Assembly (NCBI GenBank): GCA_029261295.1
Contig: JAJDBP010000026.1
Coordinates: 84,756 to 148,755 of the forward strand
Origin: Nitrospirales bacterium
GTDB taxonomy: Bacteria > Nitrospirota > Nitrospiria > Nitrospirales > UBA8639
Length of the DNA stretch: 64,000 nt
Reading direction: 5' to 3'
Shown here: positions 33,941-43,940 of the stretch, one piece after another
How positions within the stretch are numbered: position 1 is the first letter of the stretch
How the letters are laid out: each line of letters starts with the position of its first letter
Program-made: the position numbers and the translations under genes
Notes under the pieces: model-generated
Told to the model about the DNA's origin: nothing
Databases searched by the model: none
Seen by the model: only the letters and a program-made list of their open reading frames with translations

Positions 33941-35314
33941 TTAGCCACCATACGTACGAGATAAATACCTAAATACAGCTCGGATAGCCATAGCTTCGCC
34001 TCCTTCAGGAGAGCCAGCCGACGCTTTTAAACGCCAGGCCATCATGTCGAAATGAGCCCAAGCGATGTCATCGGGTACAAATTCCTTGAGAAATAAAGCC
34101 GCTGTAATAGCCCCAGCATAACCGCTACCATCGGAATTGCAGATATCTGCAATACTGGAATGCAAAAATTGACGGTAACTCTTAAATAAAGGTAATTGCC
34201 ATAAGGGGTCATGAGCTTCTTCCCCGGCCTGCATTAAGGCTTTAGCTAAATCATCATCATTGGAAAATAAGGCAGCTATTTCAGTGCCAACTGCCACTCG
34301 AGCAGCTCCCGTTAGGGTCGCGAAGTCCAAAATACATTGTGGATTTTCACTGGCGGCTTCACAGAGTGCATCGGCCAAAACTACACGGCCCTCTGCATCT
34401 GTGTTATCAATTTCAACGGTTAAACCTTTACGCGTATTAATTACATCGCCTGGTCGATATGCATTACCGGCAATAGCATTTTCAACGGCGGGAATTAAAA
34501 CCCGCAAACGTATAGGTAAACCTGCTTGCATAATCATTCGGGCTAAGCCCAAGGCATTGGCCGCCCCTCCCATATCTTTTTTCATCATACGCATGCCACG
34601 GGCAGACTTGATATCCAAACCGCCTGAATCAAAACAAACACCCTTACCTACTAAGGTAACTTTGGGATGTTCAGTTTTACCCCAAGTGATATCAATTAAC
34701 CGGGGTTCTTCTGTGGATGCACGACCCACCGCATGAATGGCCGGGTAATTTTTCTTTAAAAGGTCTTTGCCCTTGATGATCTGGCATTTTCCGCCATTCT
34801 CGCGAGCCATAATGGCAGCAGCATCGCCTAATGCTTCTGGGCCTAGGTCTTCCATCGGAGTGTTAATCAAATCACGAACCCAATGAATACTAGAAGCCAC
34901 ATTGGCAACGCGCGCTGAATCTACTTGCTTGGGCAAAACCAGAGAAGAAAAGTGCTTTTTCCCGGGGCGGTATGTATTGAACTCATAACTGCCCATACCC
35001 CAACCTAAAGCTACTGCTTCTGCATGTTCATGCTCTTCATCATCAAAAACATAAATACCTTGTGGTAATACTTCGGGTAGGTGGCAATAGGACCATGGCG
35101 ATTCACCATGACTTACACCCACTAAGATTTTGTCAATATGACCGTTATTACTGTGAATCACACAATACTCTTTCGCTTTTGCCGTAAAACCTTGGGCCTT
35201 CACCCAATTTGTCAATGATTCCGATTGTTCTTGCAACCATGTAAGATAGTGTTTTTCTTTAATAAAAACTAATGGTATACCTTGAGTTTCTTGGCTAAAG
35301 TAATCCAACGTCAT
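33941..35314 (-). CDS. M17 leucyl aminopeptidase family protein
   Basis: A 457-residue cytosolic dizinc aminopeptidase. Catalytic-domain motifs: KGVCFDSGGLDIKSARGM (metal ligands Lys, Asp), MKKDMGGAANALG, and NTDAEGRVVLADAL (Asp, Glu and the catalytic Arg). The N-terminal ~130 residues are the variable macro-like domain. The start at ATG 35314 overlaps the ald stop as ATGA; the longer frame to 35341 would begin within ald. It releases N-terminal amino acids from peptides. Its place between alanine dehydrogenase and an acyl-CoA dehydrogenase fits a peptide- and amino-acid-use operon. Confidence 0.92.
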   Translation of the reverse strand: MTLDYFSQETQGIPLVFIKEKHYLTWLQEQSESLTNWVKAQGFTAKAKEYCVIHSNNGHIDKILVGVSHGESPWSYCHLPEVLPQGIYVFDDEEHEHAEAVALGWGMGSYEFNTYRPGKKHFSSLVLPKQVDSARVANVASSIHWVRDLINTPMEDLGPEALGDAAAIMARENGGKCQIIKGKDLLKKNYPAIHAVGRASTEEPRLIDITWGKTEHPKVTLVGKGVCFDSGGLDIKSARGMRMMKKDMGGAANALGLARMIMQAGLPIRLRVLIPAVENAIAGNAYRPGDVINTRKGLTVEIDNTDAEGRVVLADALCEAASENPQCILDFATLTGAARVAVGTEIAALFSNDDDLAKALMQAGEEAHDPLWQLPLFKSYRQFLHSSIADICNSDGSGYAGAITAALFLKEFVPDDIAWAHFDMMAWRLKASAGSPEGGEAMAIRAVFRYLSRTYGG

Positions 35315-36429
35315 AAGTTCAATGCCTTTCTGGGTGAACAATATTCACGATTTAAATTCTGTGCAACGGCTTGGTAAGTCACTCGACCTTGGTGAACGTT
35401 CAAGCCATTCATGAAATGGGGGTCTTCAGACATAGACTTTTGTAAACCTTTACCAGCTAAAGCCATAATGAAGGGTAAGGTTGCGTTATTCAAGGCAAAG
35501 GCCGCCGTGCGTGGTACAGCGCCTGGCATATTTGTCACGCAATAATGCACTACGCCCTCTTCCACAAAGGTGGGATCTGAGTGCGTCGTCGGGCGAGAGG
35601 TTTCAAAACAGCCTCCCTGGTCTATGGCTACGTCCACCATAACGGTTCCTTTATGCATATGTTTTAACATGTCTTTTGTCACTAACTTAGGTGCCGCTGC
35701 ACCCGGTACCAATACCGCGCCAATAATTACATCGGCACCTATTACATATTCTTCAATATTGCTTCGGGTTGAATAGACCGTGTTAAGCTGGGCACCAAAC
35801 TGCAAGTCCAGTTCGCGCAAACGATTGAGGGACCTGTCTAAAACGGTCACATCTGCTTCCATGCCAATGGCCATGCGAACGGCATTGGTTCCTACCATGC
35901 CGCCACCAATAACCACGACTTTGGCTGCTGGTACGCCTGGCACACCACCCAATAACACACCACGACCACCCATGGCGATTTCAGAACAATTTGCAGCAGC
36001 CTGAATGGACATACGCCCTGCTACTTCACTCATGGGTGACAACAAAGGCAATTGGCCATGTTGGTCCGTTACGGTTTCGTAAGCGATGGCCGTGCAACCC
36101 GATTCCAATAAAGCTTCTGTCTGCTGTGGATCTGGCGCCAAATGTAAATAAGTAAAAAGCAGTTGGCCTGGTCGTAACATTTGACATTCTTTTAATTGAG
36201 GCTCTTTTACTTTAATGATCAAATCCGCGCCATCAAAAATACTTTTAGCCGATATTCCAATAGTAGCACCCACGGCCTGATAATCACTATCCGTAAAACC
36301 GATACCCAAACCCGCATTGGTTTCCACCATGACGTCGTGCCCAAGACGAACCAACTCATCCACACTGCTGGGCACTAAGCCCACTCGGTATTCATGGTTT
36401 TTTATTTCCTTTGGAACTCCAATAATCAT
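35311..36429 (-). CDS. ald: Alanine dehydrogenase
   Basis: A 372-residue NAD enzyme converting L-alanine to pyruvate and ammonia. The N-terminal signature MIIGVPKEIKNHEYRVGLVPSSVDEL, the pyruvate-binding lysine region LIIKVKEPQ, the catalytic histidine in YLHLAPD, and the NAD Rossmann loop VVIGGGMVGTNAVRMA are all there. The length matches Ald (about 370) and not the larger transhydrogenase subunit. The start is ATG 36429 after GAGGAG. The next gene overlaps its stop. It sits downstream of etfA by 15 bases. Confidence 0.95.
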   Translation of the reverse strand: MIIGVPKEIKNHEYRVGLVPSSVDELVRLGHDVMVETNAGLGIGFTDSDYQAVGATIGISAKSIFDGADLIIKVKEPQLKECQMLRPGQLLFTYLHLAPDPQQTEALLESGCTAIAYETVTDQHGQLPLLSPMSEVAGRMSIQAAANCSEIAMGGRGVLLGGVPGVPAAKVVVIGGGMVGTNAVRMAIGMEADVTVLDRSLNRLRELDLQFGAQLNTVYSTRSNIEEYVIGADVIIGAVLVPGAAAPKLVTKDMLKHMHKGTVMVDVAIDQGGCFETSRPTTHSDPTFVEEGVVHYCVTNMPGAVPRTAAFALNNATLPFIMALAGKGLQKSMSEDPHFMNGLNVHQGRVTYQAVAQNLNREYCSPRKALNL

Positions 36430-36444
36430 ATTATACTCCTCGTA

Positions 36445-37395
36445 TTAACTTGTTTTTAATTCATCTATGGCTTTTTCTAAGGCCGGTAAAGCTTCAAATA
36501 AATCTGCCACCAAACCATAATCAGCCACCTCAAAGATAGGTGCGTCTTCGTCTTTATTAATGGCCACAATCACTTTGCTGTCTTTCATCCCAGCCAAATG
36601 TTGTATAGCCCCTGAAATTCCTACCGCGATGTATAATTCCGGCGCGACTATTTTACCCGTTTGTCCTACTTGATAATCATTTGGAACAAACCCTGCGTCC
36701 ACAGCGGCTCTAGACGCACCAATGGCTGCATTCAACTGATCGGCAATGCGTTCTAGCAAATGAAAATTATCAGCGCTTTGTAAACCTCTGCCCCCAGAAA
36801 TAACTACTTTAGCGGAAGTTAATTCGGGTCGTACCGATTCACTTTTTTCTAGCCCAACAAATTGGCTTAAGGTATTTTCTGAGATGATATTTAAAGCTTC
36901 GACAGTAGCTGGGGTTTGAGTTTCTGTAACTGGCGGAAATGCTGTAGGGCGCAACGTGATAATTTTTTTGGTATCTTTGCTTTGTACCTTCGCTAAAGCA
37001 TTGCCCGCATAAATAGGCCGCACAAACGTATCATCACTTTCAATTTGAGTAATATCTGAGATTTGAGCCACATCCAATAAAGCCGCTAAACGTGGCATAA
37101 AATTTTTGCCGAAAGTCGTCGCTGGTGCAACAATATGAGTGTATTTATCTGCGATGGATTCTACTATGGGCGCTATGGTTTCCGCTAGAGGGTATTTACA
37201 GGCTGATTGATCCACTAACCATACTTTTTTTATGCCGGCCAGACTCGCTAATCCCTCTGCTACGGACTGACATTGATGCCCGACCACTAGCGCTTCAATT
37301 TCCTGAGATATGGTTTGGGCAGCGCTGATTAATGATGATGTCACAGGGTTTAACTGTTTATTATTGTGTTCTGCAATGATCAATATACTCATCAT
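36445..37395 (-). CDS. etfA: Electron transfer flavoprotein, alpha subunit
   Basis: A 316-residue FAD-binding alpha subunit of the soluble ETF, which collects electrons from acyl-CoA dehydrogenases. The N-terminal half binds the beta subunit ([15 protein letters not shown]...). The C-terminal FAD domain is textbook: [78 protein letters not shown] type order, ending [25 protein letters not shown]. Start ATG 37395 (or the second ATG 37392) overlaps the etfB stop. It serves the isovaleryl- and other acyl-CoA dehydrogenases encoded in the window. Confidence 0.96.
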   Translation of the reverse strand: MMSILIIAEHNNKQLNPVTSSLISAAQTISQEIEALVVGHQCQSVAEGLASLAGIKKVWLVDQSACKYPLAETIAPIVESIADKYTHIVAPATTFGKNFMPRLAALLDVAQISDITQIESDDTFVRPIYAGNALAKVQSKDTKKIITLRPTAFPPVTETQTPATVEALNIISENTLSQFVGLEKSESVRPELTSAKVVISGGRGLQSADNFHLLERIADQLNAAIGASRAAVDAGFVPNDYQVGQTGKIVAPELYIAVGISGAIQHLAGMKDSKVIVAINKDEDAPIFEVADYGLVADLFEALPALEKAIDELKTS

Positions 37396-38141
37396 ATCAC
37401 CTTGGCTTCGTTATGCAATTTAGCGACTAATTCTGCCACGCTATTCACTCGCTGTCCTTTTGACCTCGGCTCAGGCGCACTTATTTGCATTAGAGTTTGA
37501 CGTGCGTCACTCTCTACCTTCAATTCCACTATGGGCACTTTAGTTAAGGGTTTTTGCTTTGCCTTCATAATATTTGGCAAGGCGGCATAACGTGGTTCAT
37601 TCAAACGTAAATCTGTCGTGATTACTGCGGGTAGGGTTAATTGTAATGTTTCCAATCCACCATCCACTTCTCTTACCACGATAGCTTGTCCATCTGTCAA
37701 CGTTAGTTTTGAAACGAAGGTACCTTGAGCCCAGCCCAAGAGTCCCGCGAGCATTTGTCCCGTTTGATTATTATCCCCATCGATGGATTGCTTACCTAAA
37801 ATAACTAAATCCGGTTTTTCACGTTCCACTAAAGCTTTAAGGCATTTAGCCACGGCCAAAGGTTGAAGTGGTTCTGATGTTTCCACCAAGGTCGCGCAAT
37901 CAGCACCCAAAGCTAAGGCTTGCCTGAGAGTTTCACAACAAGCATCATCCCCCACACTCACCACGTGGATGGACTCAGCCAAACCCGCTTCTTTTAAGCG
38001 CACGGCCTCTTCCACGGCGATTTCACAGAAAGGATTCATGGCCATTTTGGTATTGGCCAACTCCACACCAGAACCGTCATTTTTTATACGAATGGCTACA
38101 TAAGCGTCAACAACCCGCTTCACGGCGACCATAATTTTCAT
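37392..38141 (-). CDS. etfB: Electron transfer flavoprotein, beta subunit
   Basis: A 249-residue AMP-binding beta subunit of ETF. It starts MKIMVAVKRVVD, has MNPFCEIAVEEAVRLKE (the recognition region used by dehydrogenases), LVILGKQSIDGDNNQTGQMLAGLLGW (AMP/FAD contacts) and PAVITTDLRLNEPRYAALPNIMKAKQKP, the family signature. AGGAG precedes the ATG, and it is the first gene of the minus-strand run; its promoter must lie in 38142-38353, shared divergently with the STAS-like gene. I see no clear -10/-35 there. Confidence 0.96.
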   Translation of the reverse strand: MKIMVAVKRVVDAYVAIRIKNDGSGVELANTKMAMNPFCEIAVEEAVRLKEAGLAESIHVVSVGDDACCETLRQALALGADCATLVETSEPLQPLAVAKCLKALVEREKPDLVILGKQSIDGDNNQTGQMLAGLLGWAQGTFVSKLTLTDGQAIVVREVDGGLETLQLTLPAVITTDLRLNEPRYAALPNIMKAKQKPLTKVPIVELKVESDARQTLMQISAPEPRSKGQRVNSVAELVAKLHNEAKVI

Positions 38142-38353
38142 GGGCCTATGCTCCTTGGTTGAACTTAGCCTAAAGGCTTGAATCTTCCCGTGATCTAGCC
38201 CTCAGGTCAAGAGATGATAACGGGAACCGGCCAGCAAATCACCGGATTTTGTCAACATGACGAACATTTTCATTTTATTTACGTTTTGCCCTACAGTATA
38301 GCAACCTACCGTCCGCTACAGTTAGTGTTGTAAAAGTAAACAGGAGTGCCATC

Positions 38354-38677
38354 ATGTCAAAAGCGGGCCTAGCAGATGCTACACAACCCTATAAGCACGT
38401 GCTGATTCAAAACTACCTTAACGTAACAGTGAGTGAAGAACTTCAGGGCTATTTTGATAAGTTACTGCATGGAACCTGCTGTAACGTGTTACTTAATCTC
38501 AGCTTGGTGGATCACATTGATACCATTACCACAGATGACATCATTCATTTGCATAAGCAACTTGCTAAAAGTAACCGAGTCCTGAAACTTACAGGTGTTA
38601 ATCCACAACCCATGGGCGTATTCAGACAACGTCGTATGCACATGATGATGGATATTCGTGAGAGTGACGTAGTTTAA
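38354..38677 (+). CDS. STAS-domain-like small protein
   Basis: A 107-residue protein. VLLNLSLVDHIDTITTDDIIHLHKQLAKSNRVLKLTGVNPQPMGVF follows the STAS (anti-anti-sigma) pattern: a hydrophobic strand, an aspartate, the loop that normally carries the phosphorylatable serine, a helix, then a strand and a helix. Here the loop reads DTITTD, with Thr instead of DSSG, so phospho-switching is uncertain. The N-terminal strand LIQNYLNVTV also fits. No kinase or sigma-regulator partner is adjacent. It lies between the divergent etf operon and ETF-QO. GGAG seven bases upstream supports the start. Confidence 0.55.
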   Translation: MSKAGLADATQPYKHVLIQNYLNVTVSEELQGYFDKLLHGTCCNVLLNLSLVDHIDTITTDDIIHLHKQLAKSNRVLKLTGVNPQPMGVFRQRRMHMMMDIRESDVV

Positions 38678-38780
38678 GTTATATTGCTCAACCATTGTTG
38701 TGATATAAGGCACATTGGGCAGCAAAGGCCTTTAATGTGCGTTATAATATAGATTCTTTGAAGGCTTAAAGGATAAAGCT

Positions 38781-40379
38781 GTGGCGCAACGAGAACAAAT
38801 GGAATATGATTTACTAATTGTTGGAGCTGGCCCTGCGGGTTTAGCTGCTGCCATTCGCTCCAAACAACTCTCACCAGAACATACTGTTTGTGTTATAGAA
38901 AAAGCCCCTACTATAGGCTCACATATTCTTTCCGGCGCGGTTCTAGACCCTTGCGCACTTAGTGAATTATTACCCCAATGGTCGCAACAGGGCGCCCCCC
39001 TAAATACACTGGTTACTCATGATGAATTCTTGTTGTTAACAAAGAGTAACGGTTTTTCTTTACCCATCCCTTCCCCCATGAAAAACCAAGGCAATTACAT
39101 AATTAGCCTGGGGAATTTATGCCAATGGTTAGCAACTCAAGCAGAAGAATTAGGTGTGGAAATTTATCCCGGATTTTCAGGCCACGCCCTTTGCATAGAA
39201 GATAATACTGTAAAGGGTGTCATTACTGGAGATATGGGTTTGGATAAACAGGGCAACCCTAAGGGCACCTTTCAACCGGGTATGGCATTATTAGCAAAAC
39301 AAACCTTACTCGCGGAAGGTTGTCGAGGTTCGTTGAGCAAACAAGCTGTGACAGAATTTCATTTGCAAGAACAGCCGCAAACTTACGCCCTTGGAATTAA
39401 AGAGCTGTGGGAAATTGATCCTGCACAACATAAATTAGGTTCTGTCTTGCATAGCGTTGGTTGGCCTTTAGATAATAAAACCTATGGTGGTTCCTTTCTC
39501 TATCATATGGAAAATAATCTCTTATCCTTAGGTTTTGTTGTGGGGTTGGATTATCAAAATCCTTATTTGAGTCCCTTCGATGAATTACAACGATTTAAAA
39601 CGCACCCAAGAATACGGCCCTTATTGCACCAAGGGAAACGTATTGGTTATGGGGCTCGTGCTTTGGTCGAAGGGGGTTACCAAGCCTTGCCCAAACTAGT
39701 TTTCCCAGGCGGTTTATTAGTAGGTGATGCCGCTGGTTTCTTAAATGTGCCGCGCATTAAAGGTACCCACTCAGCGATGAAATCAGGCATGCTAGCGGCG
39801 GAAACGGTTTTTGATATTCTAAGGAACTCCGAAGGACCCACTTATCCTCAACGTTTGCAACAAAGTTGGGTCATGAAAGAATTAAAAAAAGTTCGCAACA
39901 TTCGTCCTGGTTTTCGTTTTGGTCTTTATGCTGGCTTATTACATGCAGCCTTAGACACTTATGTATTTCGAGGTCATGCCCCTTGGACGTTAACTTACCA
40001 TTGGGACCATGACTCTTTATTAAAAGCCAATGAAGCAAAACCCATTAATTATCCAAAACCCGATAATATCTTAACTTTTGATCGAACCAGCTCGCTATAC
40101 TTATCTAATGTTTTTCATGAAGAAAACCAGCCCTGTCATTTGCAATTAAAAGATGACAAGTTAGCCATAGAATATAATTTAAAATATTATGCAGCACCTG
40201 AGCAACGCTATTGCCCTGCTGGGGTTTATGAAATCATACAAAAGGATGGGCAGAGTCAATTACAAATCAATGCACAAAACTGCATTCATTGTAAAACTTG
40301 TGATATTAAGGATCCTAAGCAAAATATTAATTGGGTGCCTCCCGAGGGAGGAGGCGGCCCCAATTATTCAGGCATGTAG
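38781..40379 (+). CDS. Electron transfer flavoprotein-ubiquinone oxidoreductase
   Basis: A 532-residue membrane-associated FAD and 4Fe-4S protein that moves electrons from ETF to ubiquinone. It starts with GTG 38781 after AAAGGA (an alternative ATG lies at 38799). Motifs: LLIVGAGPAGLAAAI for FAD, GSHILSGAVLDP, GDAAGFLNVPRIKGTHSAMKSG, and the C-terminal cluster QNCIHCKTCDIKDPKQNINWVPPEGGGGPNYSGM with the cluster cysteines and family ending. It completes the electron path for the acyl-CoA dehydrogenases in the window. The partner ETF genes are 650 bases away on the other strand. Confidence 0.95.
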   Translation: MAQREQMEYDLLIVGAGPAGLAAAIRSKQLSPEHTVCVIEKAPTIGSHILSGAVLDPCALSELLPQWSQQGAPLNTLVTHDEFLLLTKSNGFSLPIPSPMKNQGNYIISLGNLCQWLATQAEELGVEIYPGFSGHALCIEDNTVKGVITGDMGLDKQGNPKGTFQPGMALLAKQTLLAEGCRGSLSKQAVTEFHLQEQPQTYALGIKELWEIDPAQHKLGSVLHSVGWPLDNKTYGGSFLYHMENNLLSLGFVVGLDYQNPYLSPFDELQRFKTHPRIRPLLHQGKRIGYGARALVEGGYQALPKLVFPGGLLVGDAAGFLNVPRIKGTHSAMKSGMLAAETVFDILRNSEGPTYPQRLQQSWVMKELKKVRNIRPGFRFGLYAGLLHAALDTYVFRGHAPWTLTYHWDHDSLLKANEAKPINYPKPDNILTFDRTSSLYLSNVFHEENQPCHLQLKDDKLAIEYNLKYYAAPEQRYCPAGVYEIIQKDGQSQLQINAQNCIHCKTCDIKDPKQNINWVPPEGGGGPNYSGM

Positions 40380-40397
40380 TTTGCCTAGAGGAAATTA

Positions 40398-40571
40398 TTA
40401 AGCTTGTTTTGCAAGCTGACGAGCTTTTTTCAATTTATCATTAGAAAAACGAATCACTTGTTGTTTTTCAATAGCATGTAAATCCTGTTGGGGGGCTCGT
40501 TGAACAAAGCCTTCGTAACAACTGCCGTGACTTTCTACAGCTGATTGCAAAATTTGTAAAATGTACTTCAT
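40398..40571 (-). CDS. Small basic protein of unknown function (57 aa)
   Basis: An ATG at 40571 (complement), with AAGG nine bases upstream, opens a 57-codon frame ending at TAA 40398. The product starts MKYILQILQSAVESHGSCYE and ends in a Lys/Arg/Ala-rich helix (KLKKARQLAKQA). It has balanced composition and no low-complexity tract, unlike the spurious frames in the repeats just beyond. It is convergent with ETF-QO, 18 bases from its stop. No family recognised; it may be a small regulatory or nucleic-acid-binding protein, or a chance ORF. Confidence 0.4.
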   Translation of the reverse strand: MKYILQILQSAVESHGSCYEGFVQRAPQQDLHAIEKQQVIRFSNDKLKKARQLAKQA

Positions 40572-40753
40572 ATGAATACCTTATGATACTGGGAAGAAAA
40601 GGGAATTTTTTGGGCTGCAGCCCCGAGAAGTTCAAATTTTACACAACGCTTAACAAATAGTCAAGCATTTTGTTTACAAAATCAGCATGCTAGGGATGGT
40701 TTCTCTTTATTCCTTTATTAATCAACAAGTTCCTGATGGCCGTTTTATCCATA

Positions 40754-41114
40754 ACCAGTTCACCTCATCCCCTACCAGTTCACCTCATCCCCTGCGAATG
40801 CAGGGGAACCAGAAAAGGCACATTCACTGACTCCGGAATTGCTGCGCAATTCGGCCTGTCCCCTGAGGGAGGTAACGTACGTGATGAGAAAACTGCGCAA
40901 GGGCGTTTCCTGTGGGGCAGGTCGAAATTCAGAGTGACGTCAATATCAATCGCTGTCTTCCTGGAATTTTGCGAAGCAAAATATCCCAGGACCCAAACTA
41001 TCGTTATTGCAGTTCTGGGCCCTGGATAATCGCAATGCGATTTCAAGGGAGACAAAAGAACTGTACGAGACATCCCCTGCAGGACAGGCCAAAATTCCGG
41101 CCTGCCCGCAGGAG
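40754..41114. repeat. Non-coding palindromic repeat region downstream of htpG
   Basis: The 570 bases 40572-41142 hold no convincing gene. Near 40754 is a 20-bp unit repeated exactly in tandem (40754-40773, 40774-40793). A series of hairpins follows: CCCCTGC/GCAGGGG (40789-40806), GAATTGC/GCAATTC (around 40836-40852), TTTTGC/GCAAAA (around 40967-40981), AATCGC/GCGATT (around 41027-41041) and CAGGCC/GGCCTG (around 41084-41103), then CCTGCCCGCAGGAG. The last core resembles CCTGCGGGCAGGAG near 27.9 kb. It looks like a mosaic of REP/MITE-type repeats, some able to act as a terminator for htpG. The open frames in it are by-products of the palindromes. Confidence 0.6.
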
Positions 41115-41142
41115 AGATGAGAAAAGTAAGGTAAAGAAAACC

Positions 41143-43053
41143 CTACATCATTTCCATAAACAATTTATTCAAGCGTTTCACATAGCTAGCAGGATCGTCT
41201 AAGCTACCACCTTCCGACAGAATGGCTTGATCCAACAGGATATTTACCCATTCAGCAAATCGTGCATCATCGGCTTCTTGTTTTAAACCTAGAATAATAG
41301 GATGCTCAGGGTTTAATTCAAAAATGGGCTTGCCACCAGGAAACCCTTGGCCAGCCGATTCCATGATACGTTGCATATGCGCACTCATATCCATATCATC
41401 CACCACCACACAGGCAGGTGAATCTGTTAAACGATGAGTCAAACGAATGTCTTTTACTTTACCATCTAAAACATCTTTGGCTTGTTTGATGACACTTTCA
41501 AAATCTTTTACTTGAGCCTCTTGCTCCTCTTTAACGGTTTCATCTTCCATATCCCCCAAATCCAAATCACCCTTGGCAATAGATTGGAGTTTTTTCCCTT
41601 CATATTCCGACAAATTAGACACCAGCCACTCATCGACCCTGTCTGATAGTAACAAGACTTCGATGCCTTTTTTACGGAAGATTTCTAAATGGGGTGAGTT
41701 TTTAGCAGATTGGAATGTATCCGCTGTAATATAATAAATCTTATCCTGCCCTTCTTTCGAACGACTCAAATAGTCATCCAGAGAAATCTTCTGCTCTGTA
41801 ACATCATCATGACTGGTTGAAAAACGCAATAACTTAGCGATTCGCTGTTGATTAGGATAATCTTCGCCGGGGCCTTCCTTCAACAGCGTACCAAATGTTT
41901 TCCAAAAAGTTGCGTAGTTTTCTGGATTGTCTTTTGCCATACCTTCTAACATGCTTAATACACGAGACACACAACCCGAACGAATACCTTCGACAACGCG
42001 ATTATTCTGCAATATTTCTCGAGATATATTCAGTGGTAAGTCATTGGAATCCACGATACCCTTCATAAAACGCAAATACCCTGGCATGAATTGCTCTGCA
42101 TCATCCATAATAAATACACGTTTCACATAGAGCTTCATTCCATGACGGCGTTCTCTGTCGTACAAATCAAAGGGCGCACGTTTAGGGATGTATAATAGAC
42201 TAGTATATTCCAGCTTCCCTTCTACACGGTTATGAGCCCATGTAAGGGGGTCCTCAAAGTCATGAGCAATGTGCTTGTATAATTCACTATACTCTTCATC
42301 TTTGATGCTTTGTTTAGGCAAAGTCCAAAGAGCTGTGGCGCGGTTAACGGTTTCATAAGTTACTTCATCATTTTCAGAATCCGCCTCTTCTTCGGTTTTC
42401 TCTGGTGCTTTTTCCATGAGAATAGGCAGGGAAATATGATCAGAGTAAGTGGTGACAATATGCTTCAAGCGATCTGAATTTAAAAACTCATCTTCATTTT
42501 CTTTTAAATGCAAAATAATTTCAGTACCGCGGGAGGGTTTTTCAATATTTTCAATATCATATTCACCCTTACCTGTTGATGTCCATTGCACACCGTGCTC
42601 AGACGTCATGCCTGCTCGTCGGGTTTTTACCGTAACGGAATCTGCAACGATATAGGCTGAATAGAAGCCCACACCGAATTGACCAATTAACTTAGAATCT
42701 TTGGCTTGATCACCTGACAAATTCGATAAAAATTCACGGGTACCGGATTTAGCAATGGTGCCTAAATGTTCAACCACTTCTTCTCGAGACATGCCGATGC
42801 CATTATCAGATAAAGTGATGGTTTTTCCTTCTGGATCAAAATTCAAATGTATTTTTAATTCAGCATCATCTTCATAAAGCTGACTATCGGATAATGCTTC
42901 AAAACGTAATTTATCGGCGGCATCAGAGGCATTAGAAATTAATTCCCGCAGGAAAATCTCTTTATTGCTGTATAGGGCATTGACCATCAAATCCATGATT
43001 TGTTTCACTTCGGCCTGAAACCCCAGAGTTTCTTTTTTTGCATCAACTGTCAT
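41143..43053 (-). CDS. htpG: Molecular chaperone HtpG (Hsp90)
   Basis: A 636-residue bacterial Hsp90. The N-terminal ATPase domain shows [46 protein letters not shown] and [15 protein letters not shown]. The middle domain follows, with [16 protein letters not shown] containing the catalytic arginine region. The C-terminal dimerisation domain ends without the eukaryotic MEEVD. Cytoplasmic, ATP-driven folding of stress-sensitive clients. The minus-strand start ATG 43053 is about 120 bases below a near-consensus sigma-32 promoter. Length and all motifs are normal. Confidence 0.97.
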   Translation of the reverse strand: MTVDAKKETLGFQAEVKQIMDLMVNALYSNKEIFLRELISNASDAADKLRFEALSDSQLYEDDAELKIHLNFDPEGKTITLSDNGIGMSREEVVEHLGTIAKSGTREFLSNLSGDQAKDSKLIGQFGVGFYSAYIVADSVTVKTRRAGMTSEHGVQWTSTGKGEYDIENIEKPSRGTEIILHLKENEDEFLNSDRLKHIVTTYSDHISLPILMEKAPEKTEEEADSENDEVTYETVNRATALWTLPKQSIKDEEYSELYKHIAHDFEDPLTWAHNRVEGKLEYTSLLYIPKRAPFDLYDRERRHGMKLYVKRVFIMDDAEQFMPGYLRFMKGIVDSNDLPLNISREILQNNRVVEGIRSGCVSRVLSMLEGMAKDNPENYATFWKTFGTLLKEGPGEDYPNQQRIAKLLRFSTSHDDVTEQKISLDDYLSRSKEGQDKIYYITADTFQSAKNSPHLEIFRKKGIEVLLLSDRVDEWLVSNLSEYEGKKLQSIAKGDLDLGDMEDETVKEEQEAQVKDFESVIKQAKDVLDGKVKDIRLTHRLTDSPACVVVDDMDMSAHMQRIMESAGQGFPGGKPIFELNPEHPIILGLKQEADDARFAEWVNILLDQAILSEGGSLDDPASYVKRLNKLFMEMM

Positions 43054-43171
43054 TTGTAAAACCTCAAACTAAATAATATGGTATTTCTTCGTTTCCCCAT
43101 CCCTTATTAGGCACCGTTCCTCTTTGGGTCGTACCGAATGAGCCATAGTGGGCTCTTGGGACACCCCATTG

Positions 43172-43199
43172 ATATGGGGGCAAGTCCTTGAATTTCAAG
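43172..43199 (-). promoter_or_regulatory. Sigma-32 (heat-shock) promoter of htpG
   Basis: On the minus strand: CTTGAAA (complement 43193-43199), 13 bases, CCCCATAT (complement 43172-43179). This matches the sigma-32 consensus CTTGAAA-N(11-16)-CCCCATNT almost perfectly. The transcript leader would be about 110 bases. Confidence 0.85.
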
Positions 43200-43332
43200 G
43201 CTTTAGATCATCCTAAAATTAACCAATAAAATCATAAGGTTATAAACATAAAGCGTTAACTTAGGCAACCAGCTATTGCTAAGCATCAGCCCATTAACTA
43301 CAGTAAAGATAAGAATTTAATAGGATTAGACT

Positions 43333-43926
43333 ATGGCTCACCGTGAGTACCCCCATCTGCCTACAGTTGCACTCAATGCAGAAAGTGATTTTGCGCAACC
43401 GAACGAATTACCCTCGGTGATTCATCTAGAAGATTCCGTTATTTCCATTATGACGGATTATCAACAAATCAAACCCACAACTACCAGGCCCGAAGCTTTT
43501 ATCAATGATGCTTTGATCGAAATGCGTGTTTGTGGTGAGCATATTCTGTTAGTCGTAGATAGCAATCACAAGGTCGTTGGGCTTATTAGTTCCGGTGATA
43601 TCCTTGGCGCTAAAACCGTTAACATCATTCAAGAAAAGCGCTTAGCCAGGGGAGAAGTCTGTGTTAGCCATGTCATGACACCTCAATCCCATGTGGCTTG
43701 TTTTTCACATTCAGAAATAGAACATGCAAAAGTAGGCAGCGTTGTTAAAACCCTGCGCGAGTTAAAACAACATTACGCTTTAGTTGTAGAAGAAAATGGC
43801 CAACAAAAAATACGTGGTCTATTGTCTTTATCACGCATCAGTAAAGCATTGGGCACTGACGTAGCTAGTGGTTTGCACGATGCCCATGGCCTAGCAGAAT
43901 TACAACGCATGCAATCTAAAGACTAG
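43333..43926 (+). CDS. CBS-domain protein
   Basis: A 197-residue protein with two CBS motifs forming one Bateman module: residues ~38-95 (SVISIMTDYQQIKPTT..., LLVVDSNHKVVGLISSGDILGA) and ~113-180 (VSHVMTPQSHVACFS..., YALVVEENGQQKIRGLLSLSRISKALG). CBS pairs bind adenine nucleotides and act as energy sensors; no other domain is attached, so it would work by binding a partner. The ATG is preceded by TAGGATTAGACT. It is alone between htpG and a convergent aminotransferase gene. Confidence 0.85.
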   Translation: MAHREYPHLPTVALNAESDFAQPNELPSVIHLEDSVISIMTDYQQIKPTTTRPEAFINDALIEMRVCGEHILLVVDSNHKVVGLISSGDILGAKTVNIIQEKRLARGEVCVSHVMTPQSHVACFSHSEIEHAKVGSVVKTLRELKQHYALVVEENGQQKIRGLLSLSRISKALGTDVASGLHDAHGLAELQRMQSKD

Positions 43927-43940
43927 CACCACTAAGAGCC

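Noticed and set aside
34260..34736. Long plus-strand frame opposite the aminopeptidase gene
   Set aside because: The opposite frame encodes a complete M17 catalytic domain; this one has no family features.
40736..41202. Overlapping open frames on both strands in the 41-kb region
   Set aside because: They are created by palindromic repeats, overlap each other on both strands and have no protein-like composition or ribosome sites.
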